Source: Rhodamnia argentea
Lineage: Eukaryota; Streptophyta; Magnoliopsida; Myrtales; Myrtaceae
Assembly (NCBI RefSeq): GCF_020921035.1
Contig: NC_063150.1
Span: 9,300,001 to 9,364,000, forward strand
Direction: 5' to 3'
DNA: 64,000 bases
The notes beneath the pieces are model-generated. The model was not told the origin of the DNA and ran no database searches. It saw only the letters and a list, made by a program, of their open reading frames with translations. The first letter of the stretch is position 1; every line of letters begins with the position of its first letter. This document shows, one piece after another, positions 45,959-58,799 of the stretch. A program made the position numbers and the translations under genes.

Positions 45959-48900
45959 ATGGGACGAAAGAATCACAGGTCCGGCTCTGATCACAGATCC
46001 AAACATCTCTTGCGTAGATTCCTGCAAGATATGAAGTAAGCCTCTCTGGACTTCTTCCTCTGTTTCCCTTTTCTTTCTTGAAAAATTTGTGCTAGAGTCG
46101 TTCTTTTATGCATAGTAAGTACTGTTTCATTTGGCGTGGATGAATGGAAAATGAAAAATCTCAGCTTGCCTTAAGTCAACTTCATGCTTCAAGTTTATGT
46201 TGGTATTAAGTAATGGGACATGTTGAAGAGAGATGGTCATGGAGGTTGACTTGACCAGAAGGACCCCGTGAGTTCTGGTTAAGGTTCTGCACTTCTGCTT
46301 TTGGTGAGAGTGTGTCGGTTTGCATTTTAAGCTCAGTGTGATGTGATAGTGTTCGGAGGATCCACAGCTGAAAAAAAGTGATGAAATAACCAGGAATGCA
46401 TGATGAAAATGCGCTCCCGGAAGCGCAGAGGTTCTACCCCATTACATCTTCAACAAACACTTTTGAAGTGAAGCAGCAGGACACTTCACTATGAGACGAT
46501 TGCCGATATCTTGTCTTATTTAATTGGATCCAGCTTCGGGGAACATCATAGGTTCGGTAAAAGTCACTGGTTTTTGGCCATCGGGAGAACATTTGGTTAC
46601 CGGTAGCCCCAGGAACCGATGGGCCAGGAACCGCCTGGCAGGGGTGCAGAATGCGCTGCTTCTTTCTGTAATGTATAACTTGCAATGGAAGACAGATCAG
46701 AAGCTAATGCAAAATTCCCACAATAAGAAATAGCTACACTCAATAGAATGACTTGAGCTACATGTGCTTGAAATTAACCCTTCGAGTGCGGAATGTAGTT
46801 CCTCCACTTATTCGATCAAGGACGGCTTCTTCGCTCGTGTCTGGAAGTCATCATGGAATGTTAAAGGCTGTTGCTTGGTCGTTAATGCACATTTTTCTAA
46901 CGACGCCTTCATTTAGGTTGAGCAAACCTTTGCCGCTTTGCTAATTATGCAGAACGATCATATCAACCTGGTGATTCCTATTTTTGGCGTTCCCGAGTTC
47001 AACTTCACAGCTTAAATGTCTCGGTTTTTTACAGTTATGCCGGTTCGGTTCATGCTAATCCATGATTGGCAAACTATTTTACATTTTATTGACTGTAATT
47101 TTCCCATTGATTCAACATCTTCCTCGAATATTAATCTGCAATCTCGTTTGTGCTACAATTCCTGTGGAACAGGACAAGAAGGATCTTTGGCTTCTCCATT
47201 TCCCTCATTCTGATCAACATGGCCTCAATAATGGAGCGAGCCGACGAAAATCTGCTCCCATCAGTCTACAAAGAAGTCAGTGAAGCCTTCAACATTGGGC
47301 CGTCCGATCTCGGTTACCTCACATTCATAAGGAACTTCGTGCAAGGGATAGCTTCGCCTTTGGCAGGTATACTAGCAATCAATTATGACCGCCCTACAGT
47401 TCTAACTATCGGCACTCTGTGTTGGGCACTATCAACTGCCGCGGTAGGCATGAGCGAGCATTTCATGCAAGTCGCATTCTGGAGGGCGGTTAACGGGCTT
47501 GGGCTAGCAATCGTGATACCAGCTCTCCAATCTTTCATAGCAGATAGCTACCCGGCTGGTGTGAGGGGAGCAGGTTTCGGATTCCTGAGTCTTATAGGTT
47601 CATTTGGCGGTGTTGGAGGCGGAGTTCTGGCAACAATTATGGCTGGTCAGGATTACTGGGGCATACCAGGATGGAGATGCGCCTTTATCTTGATGGCGAC
47701 CCTTAGTTCACTCATCGGAATTCTTGTTTTCTTGTTCGTTGACGATCCAAGGGAAGTGAACAGCTTCGCCCCCGAGTCTAGCAAGAGCCTATATGGGTAC
47801 TATTTATTCTGTAGTAACTCTTGTGAGGTCATATTTTTCTGTTTCCTGGGATGGTGGACCATATTTACACCATTGGAAATTGATTGTCAATGGTAGTACC
47901 TTGTTGTTTATCAGCATTATGTTTTCTCTGCAGAGGTGACTTAACAGGGAAGGGCTCAGATGCGAAATCGGTTTGGATGGAGTCCTGGGCCGCCATGAAA
48001 TCTGTAATAAAAGTACAGACGTTTCGGATAATTGTATTGCAGGGAGTCGTCGGGATGCTACCATGGACGGCCATGGTTTTCTTCACCATGTGGTTCGAAC
48101 TGATTGGTGAGTTCTCGATTCGGCATCTTCACCGTGCCTGTTTAGAATCAAGAATTGCAGTCTTTCTTCAAGCGGAGAGAGTCTCATCTGTGTGGAAATC
48201 AATGCTATGAGTCGTGCCATCTTCAGTAGGACCTGCAACAAATTTGTCTTGCTAATAAATCTTATGTAGCACAAGTTCCCGACAATAGTGAAGTGGACAA
48301 AGATTTTGATTCCCATATCCTCATGTCCTCTGCATTGTGATCCAGTTGTTTTATGCATATACCTAATCAACCGAGCATTTTCCATTTATTTATTAAATGT
48401 TTGTTCTCAGATCTTATGTGGGTGTCCTTCAACTGTTCAATCATCTTACTTTGCAGGTTTCAATCACAATAGCACAGCAGCGCTGCTCAGTCTATTTGCC
48501 GTGGGGTGTTCTGTCGGGTCACTACTCGGGGGCGTCATCGCTGATCGGCTATCATTGCCATTCCCTAACTCGGGTCGCGTCATATGCGCTCAGTTCAGTT
48601 CCTTCATGGGAATCCCCTTCTCCCTGATCCTGCTCAGAGTGATTCCGCAAAATACCGACAGCTGGTTCAGCTTCGCCGTCACCTTACTCCTGATGGGTTT
48701 AACCATCAGCTGGTGTCTCACGGCGGCCAATGCCCCCATGTTTGCGGAGGTGGTTCCCGCCAAACACCGAACTATGATCTACGCATTTGACCGGGCCTTT
48801 GAAGTTTCCTTCTCCTCCTTCGCTGCCCCGCTGGTTGGGATTATGTCAGAGAAGATATATGGCTATGATGCGAAGTCCATCAATCCAGTCGGGGGTTCCA

Positions 48901-49055
48901 CGAGGGAGGCTCTGGCCTTGTCGAAGGGGCTCCTGTCACTGATGGCAGTGCCATTCGGTCTCTGTTGCTTGCTCTACACTCCCTTACATGTGGCCTTTGG
49001 GCGCGACCGCGACAATGCCAGGATTGCCAATTCGAAAGACGAAGAGATGATGTGA
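45959..49055 (+). CDS. Spinster-like major facilitator superfamily transporter
   Basis: Four exons: 45959-46035, 47173-47796, 47934-48106 and 48457-49055, joining to 490 residues. All junctions are GT-AG and preserve frame (DM(K)TRRIFGF, YG|GDLTGKG, ELI|GFNHNS). The protein resembles plant MFS proteins of the At2g18590/At5g10190/At4g36790 group. It has SLILINMASIMERADENLLP at the start of helix 1, FIRNFVQGIASPLAGILA, a motif-A-like NYDRPTVLTIG, AVNGLGLAIVIPALQSFIAD, GIPGWRCAFI, then after a hydrophilic central loop LLGGVIADRL, MGLTISWCLTAANAPMFAEV and DRAFEVSFSSFAAPLVGI. It should be a multi-pass membrane carrier; the substrate is unknown. The start is uncertain: the ATG at 45959 adds 24 residues before MKTRRIFG, whose ATG spans the first intron. 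The gene converges with the RUB E2 gene. Confidence 0.85.
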
Positions 49056-49961
49056 AGCACAGTCACGGAATTGGCATGGCATGATCTTCGGCACAATCGG
49101 TTGAGGTGAGGTTATCAGGTGGACACGTTCGAAGCCTGGAACTTATAGCTATGGAGCGATAGCACGGAACAAGATTCACGACTGGTTTCGGCTTTTCGGG
49201 AGGAATAGACCATGTTTGTGGTCTGAATATCTAGAGCATTGCAAATTTTTTACCGGAAAACGTCAGTGCAGTGAAACGCAGGAGAAAGAGGCTTTGGTAC
49301 ATGACAGTTCCGAAAAGTCTCTTAAACCTTCTTTTTCGCGGTCTCAGAATGACCATTCTTCAGAGGACTTGAGCTTGTAAATCAGTTGCCTGATATGCTC
49401 CTTATTAGATTCCAGGAGTTAGAGCTTGTGATCAAATCAAGATATCATGCAAACCCACCAAAAATGAAAGATGCAGGAACTGAATGTCTTTCTTGACTGC
49501 TTCGCAGCCCCGTCCTGCACTGAACATTCATCTGAAATTTTCATCTACGAAACTTTCCATGAACTTGTGGAGAATGTCAGAAGACAACATAGTTCCATTA
49601 GAAACGGTTCACCTTTTTCTTTTTTCTGTGACGATCTCGGGAGGAAAAACGAAATATGAACTTTACTGCGGCCGCATTGGGACAGCTCAACTGCTCATAC
49701 AGGTCTTCCTAGGCTGCCTGCAGAGGTTTCTTTGAAGCTGGCGGGGTGGCAATAATGTCCGGCTCCATAAAAGTGCCAATTATGCATTTGGACATCAGCG
49801 AATCGATTAGAACGTACATTCATTCATACCATGTTAGGATAATCGTAAACCTGCTGATGCAAAGTAAAATCACAAGACAATTCATTCTCAAATGAAGACA
49901 TCCTGTTCTAATCGCAGAGAGGACACACTACGTACGTATCACGCTAAGAAACACACGGGCG

Positions 49962-50001
<40 letters not shown>

Positions 50002-50246
50002 ATTTTCCTTACAGCATAATGCCTACTGCTTATGAGCATCATTCCAACAGCATGACTGATATTCCGACCAAGGGTCACATAAGCTAACAGAAATCTAACC
50101 TCTTAGATTCACTTGCTTGTCCAGAGAAATTTCTGCCCCAATTCTTCTCAGCAAGGTGGATTAACATATGATTTATATGGCAAGACATGCATTCAGACAC
50201 TGATACAACAGGTTCACAGTTAATGCAAGTGCATATCTGACAGAAG
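49056..50246. other. Convergent 3' UTRs of the MFS and RUB E2 genes
   Basis: A (GA)n microsatellite lies at 49962-50000. Short plus frames at 49471-49735 have no recognisable domain and are probably within the 3' UTR. Nothing else seen. Confidence 0.5.
49962..50000. repeat. (GA)n microsatellite
   Basis: About 19 GA dinucleotides between the two convergent genes. Confidence 0.95.
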
Positions 50247-52686
50247 CTATATACACCTGGGGAAAAAAATTTGACCCACGTAGCCACCCGCCATAGCCCG
50301 CCTAACATTAGTCTCGAAAATCCTCGGGTTGTCCCTCAACACAGCAGCGGCATCGTGATTGAGGGGATCCTCAGAATTCGGTTCCTACATTTAATGGAAA
50401 AACAGAAACAGTGAAAAAAACAAAAACATCAAGTATCTTGAGGCAAGAACCCAGACTCCACATTCACAGGAAGAATTTGATACCGTGAAAAGGTGATACA
50501 ATCCATAGATGACGGTGTTTATATTCAGCACAGGCTTCCAGTCTTCGCGCAAGATGTTGAGGCAAACATTTCCTTCCAAGTCAATATTGGGATGGTAGAC
50601 CTAAAATTTAGATTTGCAAGGAAGGATCAACCGAGTTAATCTCCTATACAAACATGTGAAATAACACGTCAAGCTGCATTACCTTGGTTTTACACTTCAC
50701 TTTCGGTGCCTCATGTGGGTAGATTGGAGAAACTTGAAAAGCGAACACAAAGTTGCCACCTCTGTACAAACCCAATAGAAGAAAGCTCAGAGAACAGTTT
50801 ATAGTTCTTCATTAGAAGATCCTCAAAATGCAATTGCAGAAACCAGCAAAGAGAATGTCCTCATGAGAAAGAAAAATCCTGCACTTGTTAGGCGAGCATA
50901 AGACCGGGAAAAATGTATGGTCATCTTACGCATAATATCCTTCATCAGGCCGAATTGAGACCTCAAAGCTCATCAAGTCATCCTTTCCATTTGGAAAGGT
51001 TATTGCACATGATTTTGGCAGGTTCAGCTCACTGATATCTGTATGAACAAACCATAATCAAACAAGATACTTCTGGAGCAGATAAAAGGAAATGAAAGCT
51101 CAATATATCATATGATATTGATCAATGAGCTTATTAGCAAAATGCCAATGAACAGATAGAGAAATCAAAGAAAAAAATCATAGAAAAGAAAGAACTGTCA
51201 TGAGTAGTTCCATAAGAAGCACCACTCCTATCTATGCCAATTCATTCTTCTGTTTTTTTTTTCCAAAATAGATACTTAAAACAATATAAGAGGACTTTTG
51301 TTTTACTACTTTGTCCTAAGAACTTCCAACTCTTGTTCACTGTTCAGTGTGCACAATTAGGAACTAGTTCTGCCATGGACCAAGGTTCACTTTCGTCCAA
51401 AGAAAAACAAAATAGCAGATCACTCGGTTGCGCTGATCAGATGTCCAACTATCAGTCAAACAAGCTCCCTGTGCAATTAGGAACTAGTTCTGCCATGGAC
51501 CAAGGTCCACTTTCCCCCGAAGAAAAACAAAATAGTAGATGTCTTGGCAGCATCAATGAGAAATCAAACCTATTAGTCAAACAACAGCTAGTGTAGTAAT
51601 GACAAGATGCTGTCTGTAATGTGTACAGCTTACACAACAAAATCCATGCCCTTATAGGAATTTTCAGATGTCCATGCACAATATAACACAGCTTCTTTCA
51701 GTGTACACAACCCAATCCATATCCAACCTAAGCTAGCCTATTTCTCTTTTAAATTACAGCAGAGCACTGTGGGCCTATACAATGAAGAAAAAAAATCAAC
51801 TTTGGGCCATCAGATATTACACATGGATAGAAGAAGATGCTTTAATCAGAGAGAAATCACACATCAAAGATTCAATCTGTAGGAAAGACACACAACTTAA
51901 GAAGGAAATAAGATAGGGAAGCACAACAAAATAGCGTAGACTACTCCTAAATGTGAAGTCACAAGGAATACTGTTCTCATTGGAGAAGAACATCTTATGC
52001 TTGTCACCATCTACTGTTCATCCTACTTGAAAATATTTCCTCTTTAAGTATAATCCCTAAAGTTAAGTCAAAGAAAATCACAGGCAACTCCACATAAAGA
52101 CAAATTTAAATTTAAGCTTCTGAGGGAAATTACACCTCCACTGCCATGGTATCCATTATTCACAAGTTGGTGCGACAGTGATAAAGTAAACGACCCATCA
52201 ATGTTATGTTCACTCAGTGTAGTACTCAAATAACTTCTACCATAAGCTAACTGAAATGTTTTTAATGATATGTCTCCATGCAAGTTAAATCATTCAACTG
52301 ATGGTGCCTAAAGAAGGAAAGAGGCTGTGTATAACAGGACAACTATATCGAACCTTCAGAGAAATTATAGTTTGACCAGCCATACAATCACACTATTCTT
52401 GAGCACCTAAATAGTTTTTAAATCCAAAGTACAAAGCAAATTCACATCTAGTATATGTTCTTCCCACTTTACAACTTCCCCATCACATCAACTCCATTCT
52501 GCCCATAAAAAGTTGCTCCTAAAAGAAATTTCAACAACAAAATGTAGATTATACAACTTAGTAAACTTAGACGAAACCTTTGTGAAGGCGCAACTCCCCA
52601 GCAGTTTGCTTCTTTACAGGTCCCCTTCCATTTGCATTTTCAGCATTTTCTCTCTGCTTTTCCTTTACTTTGAAGAGCTTAATCAT
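50247..52686 (-). CDS. RUB1/NEDD8-conjugating enzyme (UBC12/RCE1 type)
   Basis: Five coding exons: 52686-52578, 51038-50930, 50761-50683, 50600-50484 and 50384-50247. All introns are GT-AG and the exons join to 183 residues, the usual family length. The N-terminus [20 protein letters not shown] is the UBC12-specific extension that docks the RUB/NEDD8 E1. The UBC fold follows: [39 protein letters not shown], then HPN (102-104) and the catalytic Cys112 in [17 protein letters not shown]. The C-terminus [20 protein letters not shown] ... [13 protein letters not shown] is near-invariant. The enzyme passes RUB1 to cullins in SCF-type ligases, so it acts in auxin and other hormone signalling. The first coding exon follows a probable 5' UTR intron. 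Confidence 0.95.
51354..51593 (+). repeat. Two-copy 120-bp tandem repeat inside the first coding intron of the RUB E2 gene
   Basis: Copy 1 starts at 51354 and copy 2 at 51474, both with 'caattaggaactagttctgc' followed by 'catggaccaagg.tcactttc'. The 120-bp period is a multiple of three and the plus-strand frame 51234-51596 stays open through both copies ([11 protein letters not shown]..., KEKQNSR..LG). It is antisense to the host gene. No domain is recognised; a protein product is doubtful. Confidence 0.75.
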
Positions 52687-52691
52687 GGTTC

Positions 52692-53900
52692 CTAGAATGT
52701 GAAAAGCCACAAACGTTAATCACTGTATCTTATAATATGAACCAAGTATGACAAGAAAACCAGGACATAAAAACAACCATGATGTTGCCAGTGTGTTCGC
52801 GAGTTTGCAATTAAGACATCAGGGACATGTTTCTGGTTCCACTGGTCACGGCTTTAGCCCTCTAGTTATCAAACTGCTATCCTATCAATTTGTTTAGTAT
52901 CTTCACTTGATAAGAACTCATATGCCCCGATTCTGACTCACTATCTTGATCCAGAAAGGGTACTGGACCATCTGAATAGTCCCAACACCCTAACATACTG
53001 TCAGTAATTTTAGGTTTTTGCTGTATAGTCTCTAGTCATATTCCTTAATGCACGCCCCTTGCCCAGCAAGCATTTAATGGCCAAAATTGGATATCATCTC
53101 ATGAAGCCAGGCTTGATATAGAAGTAAGTATCCTTTAAGAAAACCCACGTAAACAGAGGTATTGCAGTAAATCATTGATAAGTAGATTTCACATAATTAA
53201 GCCCACGGAGGCCTCCACATACATTAAAGTTCAAAATTATCCCAGCATTTCAAGCTTTCGCATGATGATAATTGTATAATGGCAAACCACAGAAAGCACC
53301 AAAGTCTCAGAGCTGTCTACGGTTGAAGAAACTTCCCCAAAATTTTCTCCCTTCTAGTAGCAGAAATGATTGAAACTGACCTATACTTCCGATGATAACT
53401 ATCTTCCCTCCTAAAAAAAAAAAAAAAAGCAGTAGAAACTATCAAAATCAACCTATACTTCTGATGATAATGAGAACACCAACGTGCATGAAAACAAACA
53501 AGATAACATGTTTCAACAAAAAGTGACTACAGGCCATAAGTTGTCATCCCAATTTAACACTTGATCAGCAACATCCCGAGTAGCATGCTCACATGACTAC
53601 ATGAGCACGATAACTAACCAAAGACCCATTTTTTAGAGTCAGAAAAAGGAAGCGACAAGCAACCACCCGATAAAGCATCCATTTCGGTCAATTCCAGCAA
53701 GAAACCTTGAAGCCTCACGACCCAAGATCATGTCGCGAAATCAACCACACCCAATTTCGAGATATTGCATACACACGTGCCCAGCCCAAAGCGACAGATG
53801 GTCATGCGAGGCGGAGAATGATCGACAGTGAAGCTTGATTAACTCGAAGACGCCAAGAAACAAAATCAAGAAGTGTAATGGGCACAGAAATGACCCGAAC
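52692..53900 (-). other. Probable 5' UTR intron of the RUB E2 gene
   Basis: The acceptor CACATTCTAG lies five bases before the ATG. A plausible donor, CTCCAGCAG|GTTCGGGTC, sits at about 53901. Upstream of it (53901 to about 54010) a non-coding first exon is likely. A poly-A tract is at 53413-53429. No independent gene is seen in the intron. Inference from splice signals only. Confidence 0.5.
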
Positions 53901-54227
53901 CTGCTGGAGAAACTGAGCTGCTGAGAGATGGGCAGAGATAAAAAAGACAACTTTCGTCTTATGGGTCGCTTCTGATCTTCAAAAGGCACACCTAAAGCCG
54001 AATCCGATCAGCTTTGTGCGAGAATAACCTCTACAGAGAGAAAGGTTAGGCAGCAACGCACACGGATTTGTCACTGCGCCAGAAACCAAAAACAAATGAA
54101 CCAGCATTGGATGGATTCTATCTTTTTGCCCTTTTCAGCTTCTTTCTGGTTCTGGCTATGGACAAGCGTGATCGCATCATTACCATACGCGACGGGTAGC
54201 TTTCTCTGCACGCTGATTAGTGAGTGG

Positions 54228-54902
54228 TAGGGGTGATAAAAAAAACCATCCACTCGAATCAGACCGTACCCAGCCGATTAATTTTGGATGATAATCAACA
54301 GATTAATCTAATTCCAGGTTCCAATTTTTTGAAACCGGCGAGTACCGATTTGATTTCCAATTTTGAGTAAAAACCATCCAATCGGACCAGTCTTTTTACA
54401 TAATATAAATATATATTCTTTTAATTTGAGTGCATAACTTTGAATATATCTTACTTTATGAAGTATGAAACATGAAATAACTGCAGTGACATAGCGAGAT
54501 TGTGGCATGTTAGTTTAGACTTAGCTAGATAGCTGCACTAAAGTAGATCTATGCCTTTTGGAATAACTTTTGCAAATATTACAATGCTTGTTAACTTGCA
54601 TATTGAAAATTTTCCATTTGATAATGATGCTAAATCGTTGTCCCCATCGTTGTCTTGCATATTGAAAGTTTTCCTCCTTCAATCGCTAGGGACTCGTTCC
54701 CTTTTTGTTTTTTTAATTGATATTGATGCTCGGTAGAACTGTAACGAGAATCCAATCGGAAGTCGGACCGGACCGATGGTTCGGTTCACGGATGGATTCA
54801 TAGAACGAACAGGTGATTCATGATTCGCATTTTGAGGAGTTGGTCCCAAACGGGCAGTTCTCGATTCTAGAGTGGGAACCAACCATCCTAGAATCGATCA
54901 CC
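54228..54902. mobile_element. F3 TIR element flanked by a 13-bp direct repeat
   Basis: attagtgagtggt occurs at 54216-54228 and 54903-54915, flanking the element. The left end is TAGGGGTGATAAA and the right end, inverted, is ATGGTGATCGATTC. Inner regions share 'ggttcc', 'aaccatcca' and 'cgattttg'-type blocks in inverse orientation with other F3 copies. The interior is AT-rich and non-coding. The longer direct repeat may be a 9-bp duplication extended by chance or by a shared terminal base. Confidence 0.6.
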
Positions 54903-54915
54903 ATTAGTGAGTGGT

Positions 54916-57069
54916 TGCCGATCGGTGGGATTTATAAATTCTAATTTCGCGATGGATTTCTTAGGAATTTTTAGAATTTTCAATTGATTGTTGCTTCCGA
55001 TCCCCAATTCTTCTTTTGTTTTTCGGGGTACTGTTGACGTTAATCAATTGAAAGCACTTGTAATATCATCTTAATTTCGAAAAATCGCAATCCGAAAGTG
55101 TTGTGTTAGGTTAGTAATCTTTAAATACTTCAAGAACATCTAAGGGCACGCATAACAATACTTTTGGAGTAAAATTTTTGTTTTAAAAGTGCATCCGGAG
55201 TAAAAATCTATTTGGTAACATGCAATTTCATTTTTCTACTTCTGAAATATATATATATATATATTGCTTCAGAAATAGCTCTGGAACCACTTAAAGAAGT
55301 AAGAAAAAATATACTTCTCTTTAGAAGGTAAAAAAAAAAAATCAATTTTTGACTAGAAATTGATTTCTAGAGCAGAAATATCGTCATGCGTGTCTTAAGC
55401 TTATCTTTCTAATTTATGATATTTTCTTTTCATTTTATCCATTTAAAAAGTAATTTGTCTAGCGGATTAATGTGGAGCTCAGTACAATACAACATTTGAT
55501 TTTAGTGGGATTACACGCGGGATCCACGTGTACCGAGTTCTTCACGGGGTAATCTCTTAGACGAGAGGGACACTGTTGCTCTGTCGGATCACGTCAGAAG
55601 CGCCAATTTCACGTTCGAATCAATAAAGACCAGAAGACAGCAGTTTGTTTATGCACTTTCCTGTCATGCCGATCCTTGTCGAAAGCTCGTGGTTTTCATA
55701 CTTGATATCTATGTGATGTGAACCTTCACATGACCTTGTTCTGCATTTTCTTTTTGGGAAGACTATCGTCGTGTATTTTGTTGGCGACATTAGGGACATG
55801 ACCTGGTTTTCATCTATTCTAGTCAAGCTTCCGTTTTTTGCGAACGTGGTAAATTGATGGATCGATTTTATCCGGGTGGAATACAATTAAGGATGAGGAT
55901 GAGGGAGGGAATGCTTACAGTCCTGATGGAGGTCGAGATGCGTCTTCTCACGGAAGCGGCGACCATGGGCGACCGACCACCGAGTCCCATTTCGTTGGGA
56001 TAGGTGAAGCCCTGGTGCTGTTCCATATTATGTGTACTTTTTGCGGCGCTAACTCAGCTTCAACAGGCTTTGCGGCTGTAAGTTTGATGTCCAGTATCAT
56101 GTATGGTGCGACTTTCAATGATTGCTGGTATTAGAATGCAGTATGATCGGGAGAAGCCTAGTCGACAAATGAAATTGCTGCCTCGGAAGCACAGTTGGCT
56201 CTGGGTAGCCGTAGATATCAAGAAGAGCACAAACGACCGGTGATTTGAGAGCAGTTTTGATTTGGAGAAAGCGACAGCCCATTTGTTCGGCGAGTTCTTG
56301 GCCATATAAGTAAAGTCCCGATGGAGCGATGCTGATCGTCGAACAACGTGATGAAGTGACAGGATGGTCAGCAATGAAATGTTGCGGAATCGGGCCGGGG
56401 AGGGTGTCGCGGGTTCGATTCTTTTCATACCCATGTGAGCTCAAAAAGTGTGGTTTCGTCAAGTCGGGGTGGTGAAATGTGAGAGATGCAGAAAGGTTGA
56501 TGCTATTGGGTCGTGGGACTATGGCTAAGGTGTTTGTGTTAGGAATCTAAAAATTAGGTGATCATCATGTTGGAGGGATGTTTGAGGACGAGCTTGGCCT
56601 CTCATGCACAAATTACTTTGGCGTTGGTTGCCGAAATCCGTTGTTGGTCCGGAGTGATCTATATGTCTCGCTTGAAGAACTAGCTACCCGAGTTATCATG
56701 AATAGAATAGCATGATAAAAGAGAGAGGGTCGGTGTAAACGAACATAAATAGCATAAAAGGGCCTTAACCTGGAAATTTTAAACGAGAGTTGTAGGAATT
56801 AGATTGGTCCCAAAAGTGAAAAGCTAGCTTACTTTTTCCACGTAACCAAACAAGATCGATGCGGTTGCCACGTCCACGAGAGCATTCTTAAGACAAAGTA
56901 GGCACTTTTTGTCCTAATCTCAACCTAGTTAGCGGCACGTGCTTTAGCCTCTGCTTATAATTAGAGTAATCTCAGCCTAATCACTACTGCCATGGTATTG
57001 GGTGTGTACTAGTGAAGGATTCTTGCAAAAATAAACGAAATGTGCGGCAGCTTTTTGTACATGGGAAAA
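54916..57069. other. Intergenic, no supported gene
   Basis: A (TA)n tract lies at 55248-55264. Two overlapping minus-strand frames (56434-56060 and 56462-56115) look non-random; the second reads 'LPGPIPQHFIADHPVTSSR' and 'GLYLYGQELAEQMGCRFLQI'. I cannot assign either to a family. Confidence 0.35.
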
Positions 57070-57595
57070 AAAAAAAGGAGAATTAAAAAGCGTCATAAAC
57101 CTATTACGGTTATATCAATTCAATTCTAAACTCTTTTTTTTTACCAATTCAGTCATAAACCTTTTGTAAATGTGTCAATTCAGCCCATTTGGTCAATTGG
57201 TGTTGGCATAGCAAAATTTCAACAATATTATAACACTTTTGAAAATTTTAATAATTTTTTCTGTCTTTTTTTAATGTTCTTTTTTTTTTTTGTTTGGGCC
57301 GACAAGAGGCTGTCAGCCACGGATGGGTGCTGGTGGCCCTCGCTTAGGGGCCGGCGACCTCCGCTGGCCCAAACCAAAAAGAAAAGAAAAGACATAAAAA
57401 AATTATTACAAAATTAATTAAAAATTTCAAAAAAATATTTAAAATATCATTAAAAATTTTTCATGTTAACGTCAGCCGACCAAATGGATTGAATCAACAT
57501 AACTACAAAATGTTTATAATTTAATTGATAAAAAATTTAAAATTGAATTGACACAATTATAATAGGTTTAAAACTTTTTGGAGTAATTTTTTCGA
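57070..57595. repeat. F1 foldback element with both arms
   Basis: Left arm from 'ggagaattaaaaagcgtcat' and right arm to 'ataggtttaaaactttttgg'. The GC-rich core (57295-57370) has 'gccgacaagaggctgtcagc' and 'cggcgacctccgctggccc'. Confidence 0.65.
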
Positions 57596-58039
57596 AAGTA
57601 GAAAACTACCGGTTATTGAAGAAACCCATTTGATATCACCAACTTCACTCCCCAAATGCAAAGATGAAACCACCTAATTTTTCTTTTTTTGGTCGAAATG
57701 AAATCACCCAATTTGGCATGCAATGGAAAGTCACTCACTTTCCTTTTGCAAGTCATGGTTACCTACCTAAGCTGGAGTTTGCACTAGTCTACTCAGGCAA
57801 CTCTTGATGTTTACACCCAGCAACCCTATTAATGGATTCATTCGCAACTAATGGTAGATTAGACCGGAAAAGTTTATTGGGCTCCACTATTGCGCCAAAA
57901 AAATTTAGGAAAATATTTTCCTCGTTTTCGATATTTGGATCGCTTACAAAAATGAGTCAACGATAAACGTTTTCCTACCCGAGTTTAAATTCAGGAAAAT
58001 AATTTCTGCTTTAAAAAATTGAAGATCATTTTTCAAAAC
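57596..58039. other. Spacer, no gene seen
   Basis: Contains at about 57900-58030 an AT-rich stretch resembling MITE F5 interior ('ttgtttacaaaaatgagtc'-like). Nothing coding. Confidence 0.35.
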
Positions 58040-58346
58040 ATAATAAGATATCGGTGCTTAGACCAAAATCTCTACTCTTGCCCACGAGAACCCCAATGCT
58101 CATTCCCTAGGTCCATCGAGGCCAAACCTAGGACCTTAGGCCGCTTAGACTCGGGTCCATTAAGGTTGGGCTATATACCTCGGCGCCTGTGCCTATGTCT
58201 CAATCCCTAGGGACCGTACCCAGGTGCGTCAAGGCTTGACCTAGTCCCTAGCACCCGCGTTTAGTCCATGGAGGCCAGGCCCAAGACCTTAGTTCCCGAT
58301 GCCTGTTGGCCCCGAGTCCATCGGGCCCGGTTCCTCGGTGCTGAGC
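58040..58346. repeat. GC-rich degenerate repeat array, left part (interrupted by hAT)
   Basis: Units of roughly 50-60 bp built on 'gtccatcgaggcca', 'acctaggaccttagg' and 'gggtccattaagg' recur imperfectly: 'tagtccatggaggccaggcc', 'cgagtccatcgggcccggtt'. The same style resumes at 60832-61650 on the other side of the hAT element. Confidence 0.5.
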
Positions 58347-58799
58347 CATTAGTCTAGTGATGGCCGGTTCCGTGGAATCGCCGATTCTGGCGGTTCTGGG
58401 CGGGTTCATTCCGGTTCCTTTTTTAATTTTAATTTTTTAAATAATAAATAATAAAATAAACATAATAAATTATAAATTATAAAATATAATCAAATTGTAC
58501 ATTGTAATAAAATGTGGGGAAAAAAAAAGAGATGAGGAATGGGCTTGAACTTAATGAATTATCATTAAGCGTCTACATATCTTCTTGGGGATAGAAGAAT
58601 CAAAACCCATGTAGTTCTTTTACCTTTGATAACCCTAATTTACCTCATCGTCAATCATCGCTACCCGTTGTAGTACCCGTGGCGGTGGTATCTCCAATAT
58701 CATCGCTAAAAAATTCGTGTTCTCGATCCAACTCTTGGTGTCGAAAGTTTGCCCTCGTCCAATCGTTGACACAAACTTGAGCTTCCACGGACTCCGGGC

